Of a DNA stretch of 64,000 nucleotides, positions 1 to 7,094 are shown piece after piece. Location: assembly GCF_003432385.1 (NCBI RefSeq), contig NZ_CP031841.1, positions 4,216,165 to 4,280,164 of the forward strand. The letters are read 5' to 3'. Position 1 is the stretch's first letter; every line of letters begins with the position of its first letter. The position numbers were made by a program, and so were the translations under genes. The notes beneath the pieces are model-generated. The model made no database searches and was not told the DNA's origin. It was given only the letters and a program-made list of their open reading frames with translations. Origin of the DNA: Breoghania sp. L-A4. Its GTDB lineage: Bacteria > Pseudomonadota > Alphaproteobacteria > Rhizobiales > Stappiaceae.

Positions 1-304
1 GGGTGAACGTCGGCATCAGGCCGATACGCAGCCGCCCGGCGTGACGTCCCGCGCTTGCCGTCTGCGTCGCCGCATCGAGCCGCCTCAAGGTCTCCACGCA
101 ATCACGATAGTAGTCCTCGCCCACCGGCGTCGGCACCACCACCCGCCCCTCGCGCTCGAACAGCGCCCGGCCGATATGCGCCTCGAGCTGCTTGATGTGC
201 TGCGAGATGCCCGACTGGGTGGAGCCCTCGCGCGCGGCGGCGCGCGTGAAGGAGCACTCCTCGAAGACGGAGACGAAGGAGCGGATCTGGCGCAGGGAGA
301 TCAT
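1..304 (-). CDS. LysR-family transcriptional regulator (5' part; runs off the left edge)
   Basis: The reverse strand from 304 encodes about 101 residues of a LysR N-terminus, and the rest lies outside the window. The winged helix-turn-helix is clear, with a recognition helix around residues 27-45 (AAREGSTQSGISQHIKQLE). An in-frame ATG at 316 would add four residues, but that codon overlaps the palindrome 315-329, so 304 is preferred. It is divergent from the flavin monooxygenase/hydrolase pair at 437-2346, the usual LysR arrangement, so it probably activates those genes. The effector cannot be read from the DNA-binding half. Confidence 0.85.
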   Translation of the reverse strand, partial: MISLRQIRSFVSVFEECSFTRAAAREGSTQSGISQHIKQLEAHIGRALFEREGRVVVPTPVGEDYYRDCVETLRRLDAATQTASAGRHAGRLRIGLMPTFT

Positions 305-314
305 GGCATCTCGC

Positions 315-329
315 ATTAGAAAAACTAAT
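315..329. promoter_or_regulatory. Probable LysR operator, ATTAG-N5-CTAAT
   Basis: A perfect 5-bp inverted repeat (ATTAG, AAAAA, CTAAT) fits the T-N11-A layout of LysR boxes. It sits between the divergent regulator (start 304) and the monooxygenase operon (start 437). Binding by the neighbouring LysR protein is inferred from position only. Confidence 0.5.
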
Positions 330-436
330 CCAATTGAGTAAATAATATCATTTTTTCAACTGAGCGCACCGCCCTAAATTCAAATGCGAAAAGCCGCGAA
401 AACAGGCGCACGGACGCGCGGCGCAGGAGGGACCAG

Positions 437-1537
437 ATGCAGCTTGGATTTTTCACCATGCCGATCCACCCGCTGGATCGCGACTGGCGCGAGACGCTGA
501 CCGAGGACCGCGAGGCCTTTGTTCTGGCCGACGAATTGGGCTTCACCGAAGCCTATTGCGGCGAGCACGTGACCGACAAGGCGGAGAACATCACCTCCTG
601 CTCGATGTTCCTCGCCTGGGTCGCGGCGGCGACGAAGACCATCCGCCTGGGCACCGGCACGGTCAACATGCCCAACAACCATCCCGCCGCCGTTGCCGGC
701 CAGATCGCCATGCTCGACCACATGCTGGACGGGCGGCTGAACTTCGGCATTTCGCCCGGCGGCCTGATTTCGGATGCGGAAGTCTTCGGCAACATGGACA
801 ACGACCGCAACGCCATGTTCGTCGAGGCGATCGACATGGTGCTGAAGATCTGGGAGAGCGATCCGCCCTACAACATCGAGGGCGCCTTCTGGAACGTCTC
901 CACCGAACGCACCCAGATGACTGACATCGGCCAGGGCATCCTGCCAAAACCCCTGCAGCAGCCGCATCCGCCGATCATCGTCACCGTCGTCGCGCCTTTC
1001 TCCAAGGGCGTGACGGAGGCCGCCGCGCGCGGCTGGGAGCCGATTTCGGCCAACTTCCTGCTGCCCAGATGGGTGGCCAGCCACTGGCCGAAATACGTCG
1101 AGGGCTGCGAGCGCGCGGGCCGTCCGGCCGATCCCGCCAACTGGCGCGTCGCCAAGAGCATTTTCGTCGCCGACGATCTCGACAAGGCGCGGGACTACGC
1201 GCTCGGCCCCGACAGCCCCTACCGGTTCTACTACAACCAGTTGCTGATCAAGATGAAGAAGCACGGCCGCGCCAACCTCTTCAAGGCGGACCAGTCGATG
1301 TCCGATGACGAAGTGACGCTGGACAAGGTGCTGGACGATCTGGTCATCTGGGGCACGCCCGACAAGGTCGCCGACGAGGTCCTGGCCTTTCGCGAACAGA
1401 CGGGCGACTTCGGCACGCTGCTTTATGCCGGCAAGGACTGGGCCGACCGCGATCTGGCGCGCCGCTCCATGGTCTTGCTGGCCGAACAGGTGCTGCCGGG
1501 GATCAACAGCGCCACCGGCGCGCAGGCCGCGCAATAG
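437..1537 (+). CDS. LLM-class (luciferase-like) flavin-dependent monooxygenase
   Basis: A 366-residue protein, the usual size for bacterial-luciferase-like TIM-barrel monooxygenases that use reduced FMN supplied by a separate reductase. Family features include the early strand MQLGFFTMPIHP and the segment LDHMLDGRLNFGISPGG at residues 93-109. A GGAGGG ribosome site lies about 5 bases before the ATG. It is followed 11 bases later by an alpha/beta hydrolase, so the two form an operon divergent from a LysR gene. Relatives oxidise alkanals, sulfonates, nitrilotriacetate or pyrimidines (RutA). The substrate here is not evident, though the neighbourhood suggests catabolism of a ring compound. Confidence 0.85.
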   Translation: MQLGFFTMPIHPLDRDWRETLTEDREAFVLADELGFTEAYCGEHVTDKAENITSCSMFLAWVAAATKTIRLGTGTVNMPNNHPAAVAGQIAMLDHMLDGRLNFGISPGGLISDAEVFGNMDNDRNAMFVEAIDMVLKIWESDPPYNIEGAFWNVSTERTQMTDIGQGILPKPLQQPHPPIIVTVVAPFSKGVTEAAARGWEPISANFLLPRWVASHWPKYVEGCERAGRPADPANWRVAKSIFVADDLDKARDYALGPDSPYRFYYNQLLIKMKKHGRANLFKADQSMSDDEVTLDKVLDDLVIWGTPDKVADEVLAFREQTGDFGTLLYAGKDWADRDLARRSMVLLAEQVLPGINSATGAQAAQ

Positions 1538-1548
1538 GAACCGTCACG

Positions 1549-2346
1549 ATGATGCAGAAAGTGGACCGGGGCGCGTTTTATCTCGCCACCTCCGTCACCG
1601 GCCGTCCGGAAGGCGCGCCCTGGATCGTGCTGTCCAATTCGCTCGGCGCCTCCATGGAAATGTGGATGCCGCAGTTGGAACTGCTGGGCCAGCATTACCG
1701 GGTGCTGAGCTACGACACCCGCGGTCACGGCCGCTCCGACGCCCCCGAAGGCCCCTATTCCTTCGACGATCTTGTCGGCGACGTCGTCGCCCTGCTGGAT
1801 CATTTCAGGATCAAAAAGGCCGATTTCATGGGCCTGTCGCTGGGCGGCATGACCGGACTGGGGCTTGCCATCAACCACCCCGAGCGGGTGCGCCGTCTGA
1901 TCTGCTGCGACGCGCGCGCCGATGCGCCCGAAGGCTTTGTGAAAAGCTGGGACGAGCGGATCAACGCGATCGAGGCCGGCGGCTTGGGCTCGATCCTGCG
2001 CGGCACCATGGAACGCTGGTTCTCGCAAGACTTCCGCGACAATCAGCCCGACCAGATGGCCGCCATGGGCTCCATGTTCCTGGAAACCTCGGTGACCGGC
2101 TACAAGGGCTGCGCCGCGGCGCTCAAGACGCTGGACTATCTCAAAGATCTCGACAAGATCGCCTGCCCGACGCTCTATATCGTCGGCGACGAGGATTTCG
2201 GCGCGCCTCCAGCGGTGATGAAGGACATGGCCGAGCGCACCCCCGGCGCGGTCATGGCCGAAATCGCCGGCGCGGCGCACATCGCCAACGTCGACGAGCC
2301 GGAGGCCTTCAACGCCGCGATCAAGGCGTTCCTGGGGTTGACGTAG
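1549..2346 (+). CDS. Alpha/beta hydrolase (3-oxoadipate enol-lactonase-like)
   Basis: A 265-residue alpha/beta-hydrolase. The nucleophile elbow GLSLGG places the catalytic serine at residue 97. The motif DTRGHGRSD lies at 56-64 and the probable catalytic histidine is in GAAHIAN near residue 245. Overall it resembles PcaD enol-lactonases and RutD-type hydrolases. It follows the monooxygenase in the same operon, so it probably hydrolyses that enzyme's product. A pca role is unlikely because no other protocatechuate gene is nearby. Confidence 0.85.
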   Translation: MMQKVDRGAFYLATSVTGRPEGAPWIVLSNSLGASMEMWMPQLELLGQHYRVLSYDTRGHGRSDAPEGPYSFDDLVGDVVALLDHFRIKKADFMGLSLGGMTGLGLAINHPERVRRLICCDARADAPEGFVKSWDERINAIEAGGLGSILRGTMERWFSQDFRDNQPDQMAAMGSMFLETSVTGYKGCAAALKTLDYLKDLDKIACPTLYIVGDEDFGAPPAVMKDMAERTPGAVMAEIAGAAHIANVDEPEAFNAAIKAFLGLT

Positions 2347-2719
2347 GGAGACGGGCCGCCCCCCGTTCCCAGATCCGTTTCGGGATACGTCCTGCGTCAT
2401 CCCGGGATACCAGGCACTTGTTGGCACCCGCGCACCGTCATGCCTGAGCAAGCCCCCAATCCGATCGCCATCTTCGCGTCCTCCACCCCACTCTCCGCCG
2501 TCATCCCCCGGCGAAGTCCGCAGGACTCACTCCGCGCGCCACGACCGAAGAACCCGCGCGCGAACACAGCTCTCACGCCCTGCGCGGGGCGACGATCTCG
2601 CGTCCCCACAAGCCCAGTCCGACGATTGCCCCGCGCAACATAGACGCTCCCCTCCCGGACGATTCGTGTTATTTATCGATCGATAATAAACGAATGCAAC
2701 TCCGGGGGGAGAAGCCAGC
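2347..2719. other. Intergenic region with REP-like repeats and an operator
   Basis: No gene is seen. Between about 2395 and 2530 there are three copies of a GTCATCC/GTCATGCC motif, the same family of intergenic repeats found around 11.3, 18.6, 19.8 and 42.2 kb. The 3' end holds the palindromic operator at 2671-2688. The short open frames here lack start signals and coding character. Confidence 0.6.
2671..2688. promoter_or_regulatory. TetR-type operator, copy 1
   Basis: ATTTATCGATCGATAATA, containing the perfect 14-bp palindrome TTATCGATCGATAA at 2673-2686. It ends 31 bases before the start of the deacetylase-like gene, where a repressor would block transcription. It matches sites at 10923, 23068 and 23222. 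Confidence 0.75.
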
Positions 2720-3604
2720 ATGTCCGTATTGTCTGACCGCGTGCCCTATCAGGCCATAATCGACCGCCCGAAGCTGCGCCTGCCGGGCGACGCGCGCGTC
2801 GCCGTCTGGGTGATCGTCAATGCGGAGGAATGGCGCATGGAGGGCGCCATGCCGCGCACGGTGCTGCCGCCGCCCATGGGCCAGCCGCTGCTGCCCGACG
2901 TGCCCAACTGGTCATGGCACGAATACGGCATGCGCTCGGGCTTCTGGCGCCAGCTCGAGGCGCTGACCTCGCGCGGCATCCCGACGACGTTTGCGGTCAA
3001 CGGCAGCGTCTGCGAATCCTACCCGCGCGTGGCAAGCGCCGCGAAGGAGGCCGGCTGGGAGTTCATGGGGCACGGGTTCCTGCAAGGCCCGATGCACAAG
3101 GTGACGGATCAGCGCGACGCGATTTCCCGAACGATCGACGCGATCGCCGCCTTCGCCGGCAAGCCGCCGCGCGGCTGGGAAAGCCCCGGCCTGACGGAGA
3201 CCGACGAGACGCTCGATCTGCTGCGCGAACACGGCGTCGACCATGTCGCCAACTGGGTGTTTGACGATCTGCCGGAAACCATCGCCACAGCACACGGCCC
3301 CATGCTGGCGCTTCCCTATACGGTGGAGACCAACGACGTGGTGGTGCATGCGATCCAGCAGCAGCCCGCGGCGGAATTTCTCTCACGCGGCACCGACCAA
3401 TTCGACCGACTGTATCAGGAAGGCGCGGACAATCCGCGCTGCATGGCGATCTCCATCCACCCCTATCTCACCGGGGTGCCGCACCGCATCGGCTTCGTCG
3501 AGGCGCTGCTGGACCACATCCAGGCGCACGCGGGCGTGGTGATGATGACCGCGGGCGAGATGGCGGACTGGTATCGGGGTGAAATGACGCGTCTCGCCGG
3601 ATAG
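2720..3604 (+). CDS. Polysaccharide deacetylase-family (allantoinase/PuuE-like) hydrolase
   Basis: A 294-residue NodB-fold protein. The usual first metal motif (Asp-Asp) is replaced by VIVNAEEW at residues 31-38, as in cofactor-free PuuE-type allantoinases rather than true sugar deacetylases. A histidine pair lies in HGFLQGPMH at 118-126. A GGGGGAGAA ribosome site precedes the ATG. It stands alone behind operator copy 1, so it probably belongs to the same regulon as coxMSL and the VOC/monooxygenase operon. In that setting an amide- or ring-hydrolysing role is more likely than action on polysaccharide. That role is an inference; the fold is clear. Confidence 0.8.
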   Translation: MSVLSDRVPYQAIIDRPKLRLPGDARVAVWVIVNAEEWRMEGAMPRTVLPPPMGQPLLPDVPNWSWHEYGMRSGFWRQLEALTSRGIPTTFAVNGSVCESYPRVASAAKEAGWEFMGHGFLQGPMHKVTDQRDAISRTIDAIAAFAGKPPRGWESPGLTETDETLDLLREHGVDHVANWVFDDLPETIATAHGPMLALPYTVETNDVVVHAIQQQPAAEFLSRGTDQFDRLYQEGADNPRCMAISIHPYLTGVPHRIGFVEALLDHIQAHAGVVMMTAGEMADWYRGEMTRLAG

Positions 3605-4026
3605 CGGATCGCCGGGAAGACCTGCCGCCCCTGACACTCATGACGCCAGGACGACGGGCCCGGTCCATCAGCCCTTGCCCGGCCTGTCCCGGTGATCCCG
3701 ACGGCCAGCGCGAAGCCGGGCTTGCCGACCGCGAGCGACAGGCAGAAGGCCACAGGCCTGGCGTCCGCTCAGCGCGCGGCACCACCCTTGATCAGGGTTG
3801 GTGCCGCGGGTTCGCGGATACGACCAATTCTCGCCTTCGCGAGGATCGGAATAACCGAACCGGCCAATCATTTTCCGGCAGCCATCCGACTGGGCATAGC
3901 CGCCCTCCGTGCCAACACGCGCGGCGCCCTCTGTCACCGCATGATCGGAATCATGGCCATGGCCCCTTTTGCCCGCTAAAATCGACCGCACGAAGCCGAG
4001 GTCACCAGACGAAAGGGCTGCAGCAG
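3605..4026. other. Intergenic region with one strong hairpin
   Basis: No convincing gene. A long imperfect inverted repeat lies at 3775-3808, with arms CGCGGCACCACCCT and AGGGTTGGTGCCGCG and loop TGATC. No T-run follows, so it is not a typical terminator. Nothing else is recognised. Confidence 0.5.
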
Positions 4027-4455
4027 ATGGCGACGGTAAGGCAATTGCTCGACGCGAAGGGACACGAGGTCTTGTCGATAGGCGCGGACGACAGCGTCCT
4101 CGACGCCATCAGATTGATGGCGGATAAGAACGTGGGATCGCTGGTGGTTCTCGAGGACGGCAAGCTGGCCGGCATCATCACCGAACGCCATTACGCGCGG
4201 AACGTGTTCCTCAAGGGAAAATCGTCACCGAACACAACCGTTCGCGAGATCATGTCCGACCGCGTTGTCTGCGCGTGGCCGGAGCAAACGGTCGAGGAAT
4301 GCATGGCGGTGATGACCGACAAGGCCGTGCGCCATCTTCCCGTTCTCGACAAGAAACAGTTGATCGGTGTCATCTCGATCGGCGATCTGGTGAAAAGCAT
4401 CATCAGCGACCAGAAATTCATCATCGAACAGCTCGAGCACTACATCACCAACTGA
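4027..4455 (+). CDS. Tandem CBS-domain protein
   Basis: 142 residues consisting almost entirely of two CBS domains (about 8-65 and 73-130), which together make one adenosyl-ligand-binding Bateman module. The ATG at 4027 is chosen because the family normally begins MATVRQLL, and the open frame upstream has no domain. No effector domain is fused, so it probably senses AMP/ATP or a similar ligand and acts on a partner protein that is not encoded next to it. Confidence 0.85.
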   Translation: MATVRQLLDAKGHEVLSIGADDSVLDAIRLMADKNVGSLVVLEDGKLAGIITERHYARNVFLKGKSSPNTTVREIMSDRVVCAWPEQTVEECMAVMTDKAVRHLPVLDKKQLIGVISIGDLVKSIISDQKFIIEQLEHYITN

Positions 4456-5002
4456 CGGGCCCGCTCGCGCGAGGCTCCTGACTGCCTCATTTGGTTTCAT
4501 GCGCCCTGTCGGTGCTGTTCGTGCATGCATGACCGGGACCGGCCACCGTTAGGCTAGCGCCAGCGAGCTTGCCTAACGGTGCGGGCGGGAGTAAATCTTG
4601 TCGCGGAGAAAGCCGCCGCCTGATCGGAACGCCGGGCGGAACCGAACGGTCCTCCACGACAGCCCCGCCGCATCGCACGCGGCGGTGATGCCCTTTGACA
4701 GCGTTCGTCTTTCTTGCGCCTCTTGATGTCCTGAATACGTCTGCCGATCCGGTTGCGCCGTCCGCCCGCACAATCGCGGTCGCATGCCGGAATGCAGACC
4801 TTCCGGCGAACCGTCGCGGCGAAAGCGCATGCCGTTCTTGATACGGCCGCCATCTTGGAGGCCGACGCCTGACACCGATGCACGCCGGCAATCAGTCATC
4901 TGACCGTGTTTCCGCCGTCCGCGCCATCGCGCGCCCGGCGCAGACCGAACCAAGACGCGATCCCCCGACCCTGGGCCGGACGCGGTCTGAAAGGAAAATC
5001 CA
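4456..5002. other. Intergenic region with a long inverted repeat
   Basis: The arms CACCGTTAGGC (4544-4554) and GCCTAACGGTG (4571-4581) are a perfect 11-bp inverted repeat around a 16-base spacer that can itself pair. No T-run follows. No gene is supported in the rest. The opposite-strand open frames are GC-driven shadows. Confidence 0.55.
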
Positions 5003-5137
5003 ATGGGAAAAGGCAACAACGCGCGCGGCAACAAGGAAGTCCGCAAGCAAAAGCAGGTGAAGCCGAAAGTGGCCGCCACCTCCGACCTGAAGTCCGGTTC
5101 ATCGACGCTCACGATGGGCGGCAAGAAGGTCAAATAG
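5003..5137 (+). CDS. Small conserved basic protein, 44 aa
   Basis: ATG at 5003 with AAGGA 7 bases upstream and TAG at 5135-5137. It encodes a lysine-rich 44-residue protein beginning MGKGNNARGNKEVRKQKQ and ending TMGGKKVK, with ten lysines and no membrane segment. I recall similar short MGKGNN-type proteins in other Rhizobiales, which supports a real gene, but the function is unknown. It is monocistronic, upstream of a histidine kinase. Confidence 0.75.
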   Translation: MGKGNNARGNKEVRKQKQVKPKVAATSDLKSGSSTLTMGGKKVK

Positions 5138-5375
5138 GCCTGGCGGAAATGCCCGAGCGCGGACGAGGCCGGCGGCCCGTCGATCTCGTCCGCCTTCGCA
5201 CACCGGCGCCACGCGCCGGATAATGCCCGGCAAGGCGCCCGGAACACGCCGGACGTGCCATCCGTCGCGCATAAAATCGGCCCGTACCGCGAGGACGCAA
5301 TTCCTCGGCGCGCCAATCTGCATTGAGATGAGCGCCGACATGCCAGACAAGGCTCGCCAGTATCAAGGCCGCCAG

Positions 5376-7091
5376 ATGACATCGACGAATGATGCATACA
5401 TGCAGGTCCGGTCCAAGATCTGCAACGCACATCTTGTCGCCATCACGATTGTCGCCATACCGACGCTTGCTGCCAGCCTGTACCCCTCCATGAGCACCGG
5501 CTGGCAACCGGTCATGACACTGTACCTCGTGATGGCGGTCTCGCTTGTCATCGCGACGCTGTTACGCAATCGCCTGCCGTATACCCTGCGCGTCGGCTTT
5601 TTGATTTTTTTCTTTGTGACCATAGGCCTGGCCGGCTTGTGGAGCTTCGGCCTTTTGGCCGGCGGCATCCCGTTCCTGCTCGTGGCGCCAATTCTGGCGG
5701 CGCTTTTCCTGACCGCCCGCTTCGCCGTCATGCTGCTCGCGGCGATCTCGCTCTCCGCGTGCGTGATCGGCGCCTCGATCGTGCTCGGATACCAGTCCCC
5801 AGTTATCGACGCCGGTCCCTATGCCATCTCCGCGCCGGCCTGGTTCGTGCTTATCACCGCATGGGTGTTGACAAACGGCTCGCTCGTGCTGGCCATCGGC
5901 TCGCTCAACGGGTTCTTGCTGCAATCGCTGCACACCGCCCATGACCATGCGGAGGCTCTGGAGAGGAGCGAGGCCCAGCACCGCCGCCTGGTCGCCAATC
6001 TGCCGGAGATTGTCTATTCGTGGACGCCCGCGATCGGCGGCGCCTATTACTCGCCGCGCGTCAAGGACGTCCTTGGCCATTCGCCCGCGCACATGATCCG
6101 CCATCCCCGCCTGTGGACCGAGAGCGTTCACCCCGACGATACGGCAATACTCGCTGAAGGCCTCGCGAAGGCCGAAGACGGCACGCCCTTTGATATCATC
6201 TACCGCATCCGCGACGCCAAAGGCGCTTGGCGCTGGCTGCACGATCGTAGCATCGACATCCGCCGCGAGGACGGGACAACGGTGGTCGACGGCATCGTCA
6301 GTGACATCACCGAGCAGCGCGAGGCCGAGGCGCAGTTGCGCCAGGCCCACAAGATGGAAGCCATCGGCCAACTGACCGGCGGCATCGCCCACGACTTCAA
6401 CAATCTGCTGTCCATCATGTCGCTGAATTCGGAAATCCTCGAAGACGAGCTCGCCGGAAACAAGGCGGCGCGCGCGCGGCTTGACATGATCCACAAGGCG
6501 CTGGACCGTGCATCCTCGCTGACCAACCGGCTGCTGGCCTTCTCGCGCCAGCAAATGCTTTCGCCCGTCCCCACAGACATCGGCACGCTGCTGCACAGCC
6601 TGCGCGAACTGCTCGAACGCACGCTGGGCGCGGAGGTCCACCTGAAAATCCGCCTGAGCGCCGGCCTTTGGTGGGCGAAAGTGGACCAGAACCAGCTCGA
6701 GAACGCGCTGATCAACCTCGCGATCAACGCGCGCGACGCGATCCCGGCAAGTGGACTTCTGGAAATGTCGGCGCGGAACAAGACGGTCAAGGAGGCGTTC
6801 TTCGAACAACGCGCGGAAATCATGCCTGGAGACTACGTGGTGATTTCCGTGCGCGATACCGGAACCGGCATGTCGCCGGAAACCCTGGAGCACATGTTCG
6901 AACCCTTCTTCACCACCAAAGACTTTGGCAAGGGCAGCGGTCTCGGCCTGAGCATGGTCTATGGTTTCGTGGCGCAGTCCAACGGCTTCGTCAGCGTCGA
7001 TAGCGCGCTCGGCCGCGGCACGACCTTCCGGCTCTATCTGCCGCGCAACCGCGAGGCCGCACTGCCGCAGCCCGAGTCGATCCCGGCCTGA
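5376..7091 (+). CDS. Membrane-bound PAS sensor histidine kinase
   Basis: From ATG 5376 the protein is 571 residues. It has five or six hydrophobic helices in the first 190 residues, then a PAS/PAC domain ending DGIVSDITEQREAEAQ. The phosphoacceptor motif is GGIAHDFNNLLS and the HATPase domain has an N-box (NALINLAINARDA), DTGTGM and GKGSGLGLSM. Start codons further upstream (5223, 5328, 5340) are open but give a non-hydrophobic extension. No receiver domain or adjacent regulator gene is present, so it is an orphan kinase. It converges on coxL with only 3 bases between the stop codons. Confidence 0.85.
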   Translation: MTSTNDAYMQVRSKICNAHLVAITIVAIPTLAASLYPSMSTGWQPVMTLYLVMAVSLVIATLLRNRLPYTLRVGFLIFFFVTIGLAGLWSFGLLAGGIPFLLVAPILAALFLTARFAVMLLAAISLSACVIGASIVLGYQSPVIDAGPYAISAPAWFVLITAWVLTNGSLVLAIGSLNGFLLQSLHTAHDHAEALERSEAQHRRLVANLPEIVYSWTPAIGGAYYSPRVKDVLGHSPAHMIRHPRLWTESVHPDDTAILAEGLAKAEDGTPFDIIYRIRDAKGAWRWLHDRSIDIRREDGTTVVDGIVSDITEQREAEAQLRQAHKMEAIGQLTGGIAHDFNNLLSIMSLNSEILEDELAGNKAARARLDMIHKALDRASSLTNRLLAFSRQQMLSPVPTDIGTLLHSLRELLERTLGAEVHLKIRLSAGLWWAKVDQNQLENALINLAINARDAIPASGLLEMSARNKTVKEAFFEQRAEIMPGDYVVISVRDTGTGMSPETLEHMFEPFFTTKDFGKGSGLGLSMVYGFVAQSNGFVSVDSALGRGTTFRLYLPRNREAALPQPESIPA

Positions 7092-7094
7092 TCC

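Noticed and set aside
2720..3604. Chitin or peptidoglycan deacetylase
   Set aside because: There is no signal peptide, and the catalytic Asp-Asp of the first NodB motif is absent. It groups better with PuuE-type cytoplasmic hydrolases.
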